Part shown: positions 1-9,225 of the stretch, in pieces
Position numbering within the stretch: position 1 is the first letter of the stretch
Layout: the number at the start of each line of letters is the position of its first letter
NCBI GenBank assembly: GCA_034414595.1
Contig: DAOULY010000012.1
Location: 124,001-188,000, forward strand
DNA: 64,000 bases
Source of the DNA: DAOULY01 sp034414595
GTDB lineage: Bacteria > Chloroflexota > Dehalococcoidia > SZUA-161 > JAUWZY01
Direction: 5' to 3'
The notes under the pieces: model-generated
The model's input: the letters and a program-made list of their open reading frames with translations, nothing else
Told to the model about the DNA's origin: nothing
Databases searched by the model: none
Translations under genes and position numbers: made by a program

Positions 1-2
1 CC

Positions 3-551
3 ATCCTGCTCCATTGCTGCTGCGGCCCCTGTGCCATCGAGGTGGTGAACTCGCTGCGGGAGCAGGGACACGATGTCACCGCCTTCTGGTACAATCCCAA
101 CATCCACCCCTTCCTCGAGCATCAGAGGCGACTGGAGTCGATGCAGGCCCTGGCCCAGAAGCTGGACCTGCCCTTGATCATCGAGGCGGGCTATGACATG
201 GTGGACTACTTCCGAGCGGTGGTCGGTCATGAGGGAGACCGCTGCCCTGATTGCTACCGTCTGCGGCTGGGGAGGACGGCCGAGGTCGCACGGGAGAAGG
301 GCTTTGACAGTTTTACCACCACCCTGCTCAGCAGTCCGTACCAAAAACACGAGCTGCTGCGCCAAATCGGAGAGGAACTGGCAGCAGAATGTAGGGTGGA
401 GTTCCACTATCAAGATTTCAGAAAAGGCTTCAGAGAGAGCCACAGGATAGCCCGTGAGCTGGAACTATACCGCCAGAAATACTGCGGCTGCATCTACAGC
501 GAGTGGGAGCGCTACGGCAAGGTGAAGATATCTCGCCTTGACAGCACATAA
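3..551 (+). CDS. queH: Epoxyqueuosine reductase QueH (5' end cut off)
   Basis: The gene is partial: its frame is already open at base 3, so the start codon lies before the window. The product matches QueH (old DUF208), the Fe-S enzyme that reduces epoxyqueuosine to queuosine in tRNA. A Cys-rich HCCCGPC motif sits at the window edge, followed by YNPNIHP, RCPDCYRLR and a C-terminal KYCGC; these cysteines are the family's expected metal and redox ligands. Probably only a few N-terminal residues are missing. The sirtuin gene follows on the same strand after 35 bases, so the two may be cotranscribed. The family call is firm; the exact start cannot be seen. Confidence 0.88.
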   Translation: MLLHCCCGPCAIEVVNSLREQGHDVTAFWYNPNIHPFLEHQRRLESMQALAQKLDLPLIIEAGYDMVDYFRAVVGHEGDRCPDCYRLRLGRTAEVAREKGFDSFTTTLLSSPYQKHELLRQIGEELAAECRVEFHYQDFRKGFRESHRIARELELYRQKYCGCIYSEWERYGKVKISRLDST

Positions 552-586
552 CCAGCTGACTATGATGCCATTGAAAAGGAGGGCCA

Positions 587-1378
587 GTGACGGAGAAGGC
601 GATGAGCGAGCTGATTGAGGAGCTCGCCGAGCTTATTGTGCGTGCCAACAAAATCGTGGTGTTCACCGGCGCCGGCATCAGCACCGAGTCCGGAATACCG
701 GATTTCCGCGGCCCGGGAGGCATCTGGAGCAAATACGACCCAGAGGACTTCACCTACCAGAAGTTCCTTCATGACCGCGAGGCTCGGAGGAAGCACTGGC
801 AAATGCTCGCCGAGAACAAGCTGATAACAGGAGTAGCCGAGCCCCACGCCGCTCATTACGCCATCGCCGAGCTTCAAAAATTGGGCAAGCTCGACTGTGT
901 CATCACTCAGAATGTAGACGGGCTGCACCAGAAGGCAGGCAATTCCCCGGACAGGGTGCTCCAGCTCCATGGGAACCTGAGCCAGGCCAAGTGCCTGGAC
1001 TGTGGCCAGTGCTATCCCATGACCGAAGTGCAGAAGTGGCTGGAAGAGGGCATTGAGGTGCCCGAGTGCCCGGAATGCCAGGGGCTTCTGAAACCGGATG
1101 CCGTCTTCTTCGGCGAGGCCATGCCAATGGAGGAGACCATGGAGGCCGAGCGCCGCTCCCGGAGTTGCGACCTGTGCATCGTGGTGGGCTCCACTCTGGT
1201 GGTCTATCCGGCGGCATTCATGCCCATGTATGCTCTGCAATCGGGCGCCAAGCTGGCTATCATAAACCGAGGCCCCACCGAGTTGGACCGAGCGGCCCAC
1301 GTTCGCATTGACGGTAGAGCAGGGGAAGTGCTCTCCCAGGTGATGATCAGGGTCAAGGAGATACTCGGCGCCACCTGA
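587..1378 (+). CDS. SIR2-family NAD-dependent protein deacylase
   Basis: This is a sirtuin, which removes acyl groups from lysines using NAD+ in the cytoplasm. The Rossmann NAD site GAGISTESGIPDFRG lies near residue 30. TQNVDGLHQKAG and the catalytic HGN follow near residues 105-125. Four cysteines in two CxxC pairs (CLDC, CPEC) form the structural zinc site, and VVGSTLVV completes the NAD pocket. The length of 263 residues is normal. The GTG start at 587 was chosen because AAGGAGG lies just upstream; a downstream ATG at 602 has no such site. The stop at 1378 abuts the convergent gene with no spacer, so both genes end back to back. Confidence 0.93.
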   Translation: MTEKAMSELIEELAELIVRANKIVVFTGAGISTESGIPDFRGPGGIWSKYDPEDFTYQKFLHDREARRKHWQMLAENKLITGVAEPHAAHYAIAELQKLGKLDCVITQNVDGLHQKAGNSPDRVLQLHGNLSQAKCLDCGQCYPMTEVQKWLEEGIEVPECPECQGLLKPDAVFFGEAMPMEETMEAERRSRSCDLCIVVGSTLVVYPAAFMPMYALQSGAKLAIINRGPTELDRAAHVRIDGRAGEVLSQVMIRVKEILGAT

Positions 1379-3412
1379 TCACGGCTCGGCGGAGAGGCAA
1401 TATTCCGCCAGTAGCTCAGCCAAGTCCATCACCCTGAGCGATTCCTCAGCATCCTTGGCCTTTACCGCATCCTCGAACATAGTCAGGCATAGAGGACAAG
1501 ATACCACCAGGACCTGCGTCTGAGTTTGTAGTGCCTCCTCAACGCGGTTATGGCTGATTCTGGTACCGATTGTCTCTTCCATCCAGCAGAGACCACCGCC
1601 ACCGCCACAGCAGAACGACTCCTGGCGATTGCGCGGCATCTCCCTCAGCGTCAGTCCAGGGATGGAGCGCAAAATATCTCTCGGCTCCTCATAGATGTCG
1701 TTGTGGCGACCGAGGTAGCAGGGGTCATGATAGGTGACAACCCTGGGCTGGCCAGCTCCCATCTTAAGCTTTCCGCTCCGGATCAGGTCAATAAGAAACT
1801 GGCTATGATGGATAACCTCGAAGTTGCCGCCGAACTGGGGGTATTCGTTCTTCAAAGCGTTGTAACCATGGGGGCATGCGGTGACAATGCGCTTCACATT
1901 GTACTGGTTTAAGGTCTCGATATTCTGCATCGCCTGCAACTGAAACAGGTACTCGTTCCCCATCCTGCGCGCCGGGTCGCCACAGCAGCACTCCTCGTCT
2001 CCCAGTATGCCAAAATTGATGCCAGCGGCCTGCAGCAGCCTGGCTATAGACTTGGCCACCTTCTGGTTCCGGTCTTCGAGGGCCGGGGTGCAGCCAACCC
2101 AGTACAGAATGTCAATATCGCTATCTTCGGAAAGCTGCTTGACCCCCAGCTCCTCAGTCCAATCTGTCCTGGTGGCCATCGTCCCCCGCCACGGGTGCCC
2201 TCTGGTCTCGAGGTTCCTCAAGGCTCCGGTGACCGTATCCGGCATCTGCGCCACTTCCATCACCAGATTGCGCCTGAGATCGACCATCTTGTCGATGTGC
2301 TCTACGAAAACAGGGCAATGCTCCTGGCAGGAGCGACAGGTGGTGCAGGCCCAGAGTTCGTCTTCAGTAATGACCTCGCCGGCTATAGGCTTTGACCCGT
2401 TCTCAGAGCTATGGGCCCGGCCTCTTTCCAGCAGCGCCACTTTGAGATCCTGAGTGACCTTCTTCGGGGACAGAGGCTTCCCTGTCAAGTAAGCCGGGCA
2501 GCTATCCTGGCAGCGACCACAGCGGGTGCAGGCATCGAGGTCCAGGAGCTGCTTCCAAGTGAAGTCCTCAATCTTACCCACACCGAAGCTCTCGGCCTCC
2601 TCGATGTTGAGGATCGGCACAAGTGCCCCTTTAGGCTTGAGCGACCTGAAGTAAACATTGAGTGGCGACACCAGGATATGAGTCAACTTGGAGAAGGCCA
2701 GGACGATATAGATCATAGCGCCCATGGTGAAGATGGAGTGAAACCACCACAGACCCTGATACCAAGAAACCTGCGCCCCCGACGCCGCTCCTGTGAACAT
2801 CTTGGAGAAGGCATATCCCAAAAAGCTCCACCTGGCCCACTCTGTCGGTGCCTGTGCAGCGGCGATCCGAGAGCCCTCGAGGATAAAGCCGGTAATGACA
2901 ACAACGAGGATCAAGGCCAAGACAATGGCATCATCGAGGACGTTGTCCAATCGGTCCGGCTTCTGGATGTACCTGCGGGCAAAGGCGATTACGACGCCGA
3001 TAATGGCCAGGACGCCGCCGAGGTCACTTAAGAAGGAAAAGGCGAGGTAGGTATTGCCATGCAGAAATTCAACAACGTAATGCGAGATAACGTCCATGGC
3101 CGTGCCTAAAAGGAGCAAGGCACAGCCGACAAGGATGAAGAAGTGCATGAGCCCGGAAAGGGGCTCCAGCGGCCGCAGGGACTTGCCGATGCGAAAGAAA
3201 CGGCGATGCAAGATGCCATCTACTATCGCCAGGTTGATGAAAGAACCGAGCCTTGTTCCCGGTTGATCTACCCTGTCGTCCGGCCGGCCTAAACGCCATA
3301 ATCGAACACGCCGCCAGATGGCATAGACAAGAATGGCGACAAACACTGCCGCCAAAATGTAGATGATCCAGCCGAAGTCGATGTTCCAGAATATTTCGCG
3401 GTGTGCTTCCAT
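1379..3412 (-). CDS. Membrane-bound Fe-S oxidoreductase (FadF/HdrD-like)
   Basis: The N-terminal half holds about five or six membrane helices resembling a NarI-type cytochrome b domain. Two 4Fe-4S motifs follow (CTRCGRCQDSCP and CTTCRSCQEHCP), then two CCG domains (CCCGDPARR and CCGGGGGLCW) as in heterodisulfide reductase HdrD. This architecture is known from FadF/EMO proteins, which pass electrons from electron-transfer flavoprotein to menaquinone, and from other HdrD-like quinone-linked enzymes. I infer a role in acyl-CoA oxidation or a related electron pathway. The ATG at 3412 follows GGAGG and is preferred over an upstream TTG at 3439. No etfAB genes are in the window, so the electron donor is unproven. 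Confidence 0.85.
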   Translation of the reverse strand: MEAHREIFWNIDFGWIIYILAAVFVAILVYAIWRRVRLWRLGRPDDRVDQPGTRLGSFINLAIVDGILHRRFFRIGKSLRPLEPLSGLMHFFILVGCALLLLGTAMDVISHYVVEFLHGNTYLAFSFLSDLGGVLAIIGVVIAFARRYIQKPDRLDNVLDDAIVLALILVVVITGFILEGSRIAAAQAPTEWARWSFLGYAFSKMFTGAASGAQVSWYQGLWWFHSIFTMGAMIYIVLAFSKLTHILVSPLNVYFRSLKPKGALVPILNIEEAESFGVGKIEDFTWKQLLDLDACTRCGRCQDSCPAYLTGKPLSPKKVTQDLKVALLERGRAHSSENGSKPIAGEVITEDELWACTTCRSCQEHCPVFVEHIDKMVDLRRNLVMEVAQMPDTVTGALRNLETRGHPWRGTMATRTDWTEELGVKQLSEDSDIDILYWVGCTPALEDRNQKVAKSIARLLQAAGINFGILGDEECCCGDPARRMGNEYLFQLQAMQNIETLNQYNVKRIVTACPHGYNALKNEYPQFGGNFEVIHHSQFLIDLIRSGKLKMGAGQPRVVTYHDPCYLGRHNDIYEEPRDILRSIPGLTLREMPRNRQESFCCGGGGGLCWMEETIGTRISHNRVEEALQTQTQVLVVSCPLCLTMFEDAVKAKDAEESLRVMDLAELLAEYCLSAEP

Positions 3413-3516
3413 GAGTCCTCCTGCTCGTCTAAAGGCCAAACGTCATTTTACCACAGAGAAGCGGCTGCTGCCAATGCTTGCCTTTGTCTGTACCTCTGGA
3501 ATATACTACTGTTGAG

Positions 3517-4122
3517 ATGGGATATGATATCGCCCTGGAACAGGCCCTGCAGGAGATGAAAGGGATCGACCCACCTGTTGTGGCCGCCAGGAGCGGTGCC
3601 GAATACGATTACGATAGAGGGCAATTCAAGCTTCCCTTTTTCGATCGGATGTTTCTCATCTCCTTTCCCGAGGCCAGAATAGAGGAAGCCGGGAGTCAAG
3701 CCCCAATCTTAGATTGGGTTCAGGTGCTCCTGCTCCATTACTTGCTTCAGGCCAAGGGCATTCCAATTGCCGGTGAGTGGGTCACCTACAGGCAACTTCC
3801 CGGGGCCAGCTTCTTCGAGCGCAGGTTCTTGAGTATGGCCATCCAGCCACTGCAACGCGCCTTCGGAGATGACATCGAGTCGTTCAACAAAGCAGCATTG
3901 GCCGTGGGAGGCATATCCATAACTCGCTTTGGAGACTCCGGGTTCAGGTTCCTGGCCCTGCCCAAGATCCCAATGGCCTGTATCTTCTACTTGGGTGACG
4001 AGGAGATGCCGTCATCGGTCAACATCCTGTTTGACGCCGCAGCCCACACTCATCTCCCTACCGAGGACCTTTCCCTGATTGGCATGTATCTGAGCATAGC
4101 CCTGCAAAAGCACAAAGTCTGA
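3517..4122 (+). CDS. DUF3786 domain-containing protein
   Basis: This soluble protein of about 201 residues resembles the DUF3786 family found in anaerobes such as acetogens, sulfate reducers and Dehalococcoidia. Its function is unknown. Visible family-like features are the N-terminal helix with ALQEMKGIDP, the central LLHYLLQAKGIPIAGEWVTYRQLPGASFF block, and the C-terminal LFDAAAHTHLPTEDLSLIGMYL. The ATG at 3517 is preferred because family members usually begin near MGY; a TTG at 3478 would add 13 residues. No strong ribosome site is visible for either start. It is divergent from the membrane Fe-S gene, sharing a short upstream region with it. Confidence 0.7.
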   Translation: MGYDIALEQALQEMKGIDPPVVAARSGAEYDYDRGQFKLPFFDRMFLISFPEARIEEAGSQAPILDWVQVLLLHYLLQAKGIPIAGEWVTYRQLPGASFFERRFLSMAIQPLQRAFGDDIESFNKAALAVGGISITRFGDSGFRFLALPKIPMACIFYLGDEEMPSSVNILFDAAAHTHLPTEDLSLIGMYLSIALQKHKV

Positions 4123-4199
4123 TGACGCCTTTTGCTTAACAGAGGGCTTAGAAGACTTTATAACTTGGATAGAAATCGAGGCAAATCACGGAGGTAGAA

Positions 4200-6869
4200 A
4201 TGCGTTGGCCAAGGTTCAGTGTTGTTGCATCATTGGTTTTGTCATTTCTGGTAGTTAGCTCTTTGCTTTTTGCCTTCATAGGCAGCGCCAGCGCCCAAGT
4301 CTTCACCCCGGACACCGACCTCTCTTCAGCCGATGCCTCATTCTGGGGCGAAGATGCCAGTGATCATTCAGGTTATTCGGTGGCCTCGGCTGGTGACGTC
4401 AATGGCGATGGCTACGACGACATCCTCATCGGCGCCTATTTGGATGATGACGGCGGAGACAATGCCGGTCAGACCTATCTAATTTTAGGCAAGGCCACAG
4501 GCTGGGCCATGGACACCGACCTCTCTGCGGCCGATGCCTCATTCTGGGGCGAGGATTCCTGTGATTACTCAGGTTGGTCAGTGGCCTCGGCCGGTGACGT
4601 CAATGGCGATGGCTACGACGACATCCTCATCGGCGCCTATTTGGAAGATGACGGCGGATACGCTGCCGGTCAGACCTATCTCATTTTAGGCAAGGCCACG
4701 GGCTGGGCCATGGACACCGACCTCTCCGCGGCCGATGCCTCATTCTGGGGCGAGGATGCTAGTGACGAATCTGGTTATTCAGTGGCCTCGGCCGGTGATG
4801 TCAATGGCGATGGCTACGACGACATCCTCATCGGTGCCCTTTACGATGATGATGGCGGAAGCGATGCCGGTCAGACTTATCTCATTTTAGGCAAGGCCAC
4901 AGGCTGGGCCATGGACACCGACCTCTCTGCGGCCGATGCCTCATTCTGGGGCGAGGATGCCATGGATCATTCAGGCTGTTCGGTGGCCTCGGCTGGTGAT
5001 GTCAATGGCGATGGCTACGATGACATCCTCATCGGTGCCCGTGATGATGATGACGGCGGAAGCGGTGCTGGCCAGACTTATCTCATTTTAGGCAAGGCCA
5101 CAGGCTGGGCCATGGACACCGACCTCTCTGCGGCCGATGCCTCATTCTGGGGCGAGGATGCCGGTGATTACTCAGGTTTTTCGGTGGCCTCGGCTGGTGA
5201 TGTCAATGGCGATGGCTACGATGACATCCTCATCGGCGCCTATAATGATGATGACGGCGGGACCGATGCCGGTCAGACCTATCTAATTTTAGGCCAGGCC
5301 ACAGGCTGGACCATGGACACAGACCTCTCCGCGGCCGATGCCTCATTCTGGGGCGAGGATTCCGGTGATAACTCTGGTTATTCGGTGGCCTCGGCCGGTG
5401 ATGTCAATGGCGATGGCTACGACGACATCCTCATCGGCGCCCGTTACGATGAGGACGGCGGAAGCAATGCCGGTCAGACTTATCTCATCTTGGGCAAGGC
5501 CACAGGCTGGGCCATGGACACAGACCTCTCCGCGGCCGATGCCTCATTTTGGGGCGAGGATGCCGGTGATAACTCTGGTTATTCGGTGGCCTCGGCCGGT
5601 GATGTCAATAGCGATGGCGGGGCTGACATCCTCATCGGTGCCTGGGGTGATGATGACGGCGGGACCGATGCCGGCCAGACCTATCTATTATTGGGAAACG
5701 CAATCCCCTCTGCACCAGCCTCTCCCCAGTGCGAGGGGCAGACCAATCCCACCGGGGTCGGCGATGCTACGCCTGAATTCAGCTGGACCTTTTCTGACCC
5801 CGATAGCGCAGATACCCAGTCTGCCTACCGGATTCTCGTTGCTTCCAGCTCTGTCAACCTGGCAGCCAACAATGGAGACATGTGGGATAGCGGTAAGGTG
5901 ACCAGCTCCTCTTCCAGCGATATATCATACGCCGGCTCAACTCTATCCTGGGGAAGCACCTATTACTGGAAGGTAATGACCTGGGACAATAATGGCGGCC
6001 AGGGCCCCTATTGCTCAGAGCAAACGTTTACTATGAACGTGCCCTCCAATTCAATCCCCAATGCGCCAGCCTCTCCCCAGTGCGAGGGGCAGACCAATCC
6101 CACCGGGGTCAGCGATGCTACGCCTGAATTCAGCTGGACCTTTTCTGACCCCGATAGCGCAGATACCCAATCTGCCTATCGGATTCTGGTTGCTTCCAGC
6201 TCCGCTAACCTGACAGCCAACAATGGCGACATGTGGGACAGCGGTAAGGTGACCAGCTCCTCTTCCACCAATATATCATACGCCGGCTCAACTCTATCTT
6301 TGGGAGGCACCTATTACTGGAAAGTAATGACCTGGGACAACCATGATGCCGCAGGCCCTTATGGCTCAGAACAAACGTTTACTATGAACGTGCCCTCCAA
6401 TTCAATCCCCAATGCGCCAGCCTCTCCCCAATGCGAGGTGCAGACCAATCCCACCGGAGTCGACGATACTACGCCTGAATTCAGCTGGACATTCTCGGAC
6501 CCCAATAGCGGAGACACCCAATCCGCCTATCGGATTCTGGTTGCTTCCAGCTCTGCCAACCTGGCAGCCAATAATGGGGACATGTGGGATAGCGGTAAGG
6601 TGACCAGCTCCTCTTCCAGCGATATATCCTATGCCGGCTCAACTCTATCCTGGGGAAGCACCTTTTACTGGAAGGTAATGACCTGGGACAACCATGATGC
6701 CGCGGGCCCTTATGGCTCAGAACAAACCTTCACCACTGCGGCTGAGATGGGACAGCAAGGCACAGAGGAATCCCAAGGGACAGCACTCTGGATTTATATT
6801 GCGGCTGTCGTGGGTGGTGTTGCCATCTTGGTCACATTCTTTGTCCTGCTCACAAAGAAGAGGCGCTAA
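4200..6869 (+). CDS. Cell-surface FG-GAP repeat protein with Fn3-like domains and C-terminal anchor
   Basis: A signal peptide or N-terminal helix (residues about 5-33, ending near ASAQ) is followed by seven FG-GAP (integrin alpha-like) repeats of 67 residues, then three Fn3-like repeats of 117 residues. A single membrane helix near the C-terminus (LWIYIAAVVGGVAILVTFF) ends in KKRR. Each FG-GAP unit has a DVNGDGYDDILIGA calcium-binding loop; the last unit is degenerate there (DVNSDGGADILIG). The protein should be exported, folded into a beta-propeller stalk and held by the C-terminal helix with a basic cytoplasmic tail. The ATG at 4200 follows GGAGG. Adhesion or carbohydrate binding is inferred only. 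It ends three bases before the convergent radical SAM gene. Confidence 0.85.
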   Translation: MRWPRFSVVASLVLSFLVVSSLLFAFIGSASAQVFTPDTDLSSADASFWGEDASDHSGYSVASAGDVNGDGYDDILIGAYLDDDGGDNAGQTYLILGKATGWAMDTDLSAADASFWGEDSCDYSGWSVASAGDVNGDGYDDILIGAYLEDDGGYAAGQTYLILGKATGWAMDTDLSAADASFWGEDASDESGYSVASAGDVNGDGYDDILIGALYDDDGGSDAGQTYLILGKATGWAMDTDLSAADASFWGEDAMDHSGCSVASAGDVNGDGYDDILIGARDDDDGGSGAGQTYLILGKATGWAMDTDLSAADASFWGEDAGDYSGFSVASAGDVNGDGYDDILIGAYNDDDGGTDAGQTYLILGQATGWTMDTDLSAADASFWGEDSGDNSGYSVASAGDVNGDGYDDILIGARYDEDGGSNAGQTYLILGKATGWAMDTDLSAADASFWGEDAGDNSGYSVASAGDVNSDGGADILIGAWGDDDGGTDAGQTYLLLGNAIPSAPASPQCEGQTNPTGVGDATPEFSWTFSDPDSADTQSAYRILVASSSVNLAANNGDMWDSGKVTSSSSSDISYAGSTLSWGSTYYWKVMTWDNNGGQGPYCSEQTFTMNVPSNSIPNAPASPQCEGQTNPTGVSDATPEFSWTFSDPDSADTQSAYRILVASSSANLTANNGDMWDSGKVTSSSSTNISYAGSTLSLGGTYYWKVMTWDNHDAAGPYGSEQTFTMNVPSNSIPNAPASPQCEVQTNPTGVDDTTPEFSWTFSDPNSGDTQSAYRILVASSSANLAANNGDMWDSGKVTSSSSSDISYAGSTLSWGSTFYWKVMTWDNHDAAGPYGSEQTFTTAAEMGQQGTEESQGTALWIYIAAVVGGVAILVTFFVLLTKKRR
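4308..5714 (+). repeat. Seven tandem 201-bp FG-GAP coding repeats
   Basis: Seven head-to-tail units, each exactly 201 bases (67 codons), run from 4308. The ATGGACAC landmark recurs at 4509, 4710, 4911, 5112, 5313 and 5514. The units are highly similar at the DNA level, which suggests recent expansion or gene conversion and makes copy number liable to change. The variable residues cluster around the acidic DDDGG loop of each unit. Confidence 0.9.
5703..6740 (+). repeat. Three tandem 351-bp Fn3-like coding repeats
   Basis: Three units with an exact 351-base (117-codon) period start at 5703, 6054 and 6405. Each begins with IP.APASPQCE and contains a SWTFSDP block, a MWDSGKV block and a YYWKVMTWDN block (FYW in the third), as in Fn3-like modules that precede membrane or wall anchors. 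The third unit is slightly shorter where it meets the linker to the membrane helix. Confidence 0.85.
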
Positions 6870-6872
6870 CTT

Positions 6873-8306
6873 TCAGCTGTTCTCGGCAAGCCTCCTCAGG
6901 ATGTCCCAGAAGGCCCCGCGGTAGCCACCCTTAATGGCATTCACAAGGACCAGGTTCTCATTGTAGTTGTAATCCTGGTCAGCCTCGCCCTGGCCGCCGA
7001 AGAAGAAGCGCTCATCTCTTGCGATGAGCTTGTCCAGGTACTCCGTAACATCCGGGCCCAGGGCCGAGGACAGATAGAAGACAGGAGCAAAGAAGTCGTC
7101 ATTTCCTTCGATTTTGCCGCACAGGTTGGTGTTCTGAGCCAAGGGCCCTTGTTGCTGTACCAATGCCGCAAGCCCCGTTTGGGGGAAGACGCGAATGCCC
7201 AAAACAGTCCCCACCCGGCTCGGTGATAGCCGCTTCATCGCTTCTATGGTTTCCCTTAGAGACTCTCTGGTCTCACCGGGGCCGCCGAGAAGCAGGTCGT
7301 ACATGAAGACCAAGCCCTGTCGGTGGCAGATTTCAGCAGTGCGCCTGAGATCGGACGAAGTGAAATCACGGCCCAGGGTGCTCAAAATGTGGTCAGTGGC
7401 GCAGTCAGCACCGAAGTCAATTCCAGCACACCCAGACCTCTGGCACAGGGTAGCGAATTCATCGGAGAAAGGCACCGGGCTCAAGTAGGCATACCACCTC
7501 ACCTTGGTGCCCAGCCCCCGCTCAATCAGCTTGAGACAGATCTCGCGGGCATGGTCCTCTGGTATGTTAAACTCGCCCTCACAGAAGTGAAAGTGATCGA
7601 TGCCCATTTCAAGGAGTCTCTCCACCTCATCAGCTATGCTATCAGGAGTGCGCAGGCGAAGTTTGGCCCCCTTGGCCACAGGATCAACGCAGTAAATACA
7701 CTTCTTAGGACAGCCGCGCTTGTCCTCCACGGCACCCATGCCCCCCTCCACGAAGTAGCGGCGATTATCCACTAAATCTCTCTGCGGGGCATCTAACTGG
7801 CCAAGCTCCAGATATCGCGGGGGATTGCGCAGGAAGCCCTGGTCCCGCCGATAGACCAAGCCTGATATATCCCCAATGTCCTGGCCAGCCGAGATCTTGG
7901 CCACAAGCAAAGGCAGAGCGTGTTCCCCTTCGCCCCAAATCCCCAGATCGACATCGCAATAGCTCATGATGGCCTCCGGCATCACGGAAAACCCGGAGCC
8001 ACCCAGGACCAACGGGGCTGAAGTATGGGCCTTGATACAGTCCGTAACCTGTTTGAGCTCAGGGACAAAGAAACCCTGGCTGGCGAGAAAGGTGTCATCT
8101 ACATTGCGGAAGGTTACGCCTACCGCCATCGGATTATTGTGGTCAAAATAGTCTCCGATCGCTTGAGCGAAGTCCTCCGGGAAGCATAGGTCAAGGATGT
8201 CAACCTCGAAGTCGCTCCGCCTCAGGGCCTGTGCCAGATAGTCCAGGGCGATAGGGGCCACCGGAGGCTTCAACCGGTTGGGATTGACCAGAAGCACCTT
8301 CTTCAT
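6873..8306 (-). CDS. B12-binding-domain radical SAM protein
   Basis: The N-terminal part (residues about 1-135) has the cobalamin-binding fold seen in B12-dependent radical SAM enzymes, starting with KVLLVNPN and including VGVTFRNVDD and LGGSGFSV. The radical SAM core carries the cluster motif CPKKCIYC at about residue 200 (CxxxCxxC), followed by a GGPGET block. Enzymes of this class do methylations or ring rearrangements on unknown substrates; nothing here fixes the substrate. The ATG at 8306 follows GGGAG. The hydrolase gene lies 19 bases upstream on the same strand, so the pair is likely an operon that starts near 9100. Confidence 0.87.
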   Translation of the reverse strand: MKKVLLVNPNRLKPPVAPIALDYLAQALRRSDFEVDILDLCFPEDFAQAIGDYFDHNNPMAVGVTFRNVDDTFLASQGFFVPELKQVTDCIKAHTSAPLVLGGSGFSVMPEAIMSYCDVDLGIWGEGEHALPLLVAKISAGQDIGDISGLVYRRDQGFLRNPPRYLELGQLDAPQRDLVDNRRYFVEGGMGAVEDKRGCPKKCIYCVDPVAKGAKLRLRTPDSIADEVERLLEMGIDHFHFCEGEFNIPEDHAREICLKLIERGLGTKVRWYAYLSPVPFSDEFATLCQRSGCAGIDFGADCATDHILSTLGRDFTSSDLRRTAEICHRQGLVFMYDLLLGGPGETRESLRETIEAMKRLSPSRVGTVLGIRVFPQTGLAALVQQQGPLAQNTNLCGKIEGNDDFFAPVFYLSSALGPDVTEYLDKLIARDERFFFGGQGEADQDYNYNENLVLVNAIKGGYRGAFWDILRRLAENS

Positions 8307-8325
8307 ATTCTGCTCCCACTGGCAC

Positions 8326-9099
8326 TCACTGCGATATCTTATTCACTCTTTTGAGCCAGTCCAGCGCTTTGGTCATCGCTGTCTCGTCGATGCGCAGTCT
8401 ATGCCCCCCGCCCGGAACCATGAACAGCTCCTTAGGCTCTCCCGCCTTGTCATAGAGCATCTGGGCCTGGCTCAGGTGTATGAGGTCATCGCCATCACCA
8501 TGGATGATCAAGAGTGGACGCGGCGAGATGCACTGCACCCAGTTCAGCGGCGTAATAGTCTCAAATCCCTGGGCCCACTCCTCAAATGATGGCGGGAAAT
8601 TGCTGTCCTTTATGGTGCCGATGCTCCGCAGCTGTGCTATGAGCCCATCAAGCCCCTCGCTTGTCACAAATTGGGAGAACCGGGCGGGAGAGGCACAGGT
8701 GACCAGCGAGCAGATCCGCTGATCCCTGGCAGCAACATAAACAGAGACCGCAGCACCTCCGCTGAAGCCCATGACCGAGAGCCGTGAGCTATCCACCTGC
8801 TCCTGCTCATAGAGAAGCCCGAGCATGGCCTCCAGGTCCCGGGACCAGCCGAGGATGTCGAAGTTCCCCTCACTTTCCCCAGCGCCACGGAAATTGAAGA
8901 TGAGAACCATAAAGCCCTCAGCACTGAAACGCTCGGCCAGTGCCGCATAGCCCTGGTCACTGGGGTCTGGGGCTCGTGCCGGGATGCCGTGGCAGAGGCA
9001 AAGGGCAGGATATGTTTTGTCAGCCCTGGTCTGAGGCCAGTATAGCCGTCCTACAAGCTTTATGTCATCTACCTGAAGGGAAATCCTTTCCTGTTTCAT
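8326..9099 (-). CDS. Alpha/beta hydrolase
   Basis: This is a cytoplasmic alpha/beta-hydrolase of about 257 residues. The nucleophile elbow is GFSGGA (Ser in GxSxG), an HGIP segment forms the oxyanion region, IHGDGDDLI carries the likely acid, and GGGHRL carries the catalytic His. The substrate is unknown; family members are esterases, peptidases or dienelactone-hydrolase-like enzymes. The ATG at 9099 (MKQERIS) is preferred over an ATG at 9168, because a TATAAT box ends only nine bases before 9099 and leaves no room for the longer form if that promoter is used. The gene probably drives the radical SAM gene downstream. Confidence 0.82.
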   Translation of the reverse strand: MKQERISLQVDDIKLVGRLYWPQTRADKTYPALCLCHGIPARAPDPSDQGYAALAERFSAEGFMVLIFNFRGAGESEGNFDILGWSRDLEAMLGLLYEQEQVDSSRLSVMGFSGGAAVSVYVAARDQRICSLVTCASPARFSQFVTSEGLDGLIAQLRSIGTIKDSNFPPSFEEWAQGFETITPLNWVQCISPRPLLIIHGDGDDLIHLSQAQMLYDKAGEPKELFMVPGGGHRLRIDETAMTKALDWLKRVNKISQ

Positions 9100-9108
9100 A
9101 CTGAGTCC

Positions 9109-9137
9109 ATTATAATCGGTCAGTTGGAGCAAGTCGA
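9109..9137 (-). promoter_or_regulatory. Probable promoter of the hydrolase-radical SAM pair, possibly leaderless
   Basis: On the minus strand a perfect TATAAT (9114-9109) lies nine bases before the ATG at 9099. A weak -35-like TCGACT lies 17 bases upstream of it. Transcription would begin at or within a few bases of the start codon, and no Shine-Dalgarno sequence is visible. Confidence 0.45.
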
Positions 9138-9225
9138 CCCGGCACGTCTTGCCAACTACGCCGGACATATGCTATGATTTCGCTTGCTGGACCCTGAAAA
9201 GTTCAATCGCTAGGAGCCTCGTCTT

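Noticed and set aside
4308..6740. CRISPR array or mobile repeat
   Set aside because: The repeats are contiguous, in frame, 201 or 351 bases long and code for known protein modules; no spacers exist.
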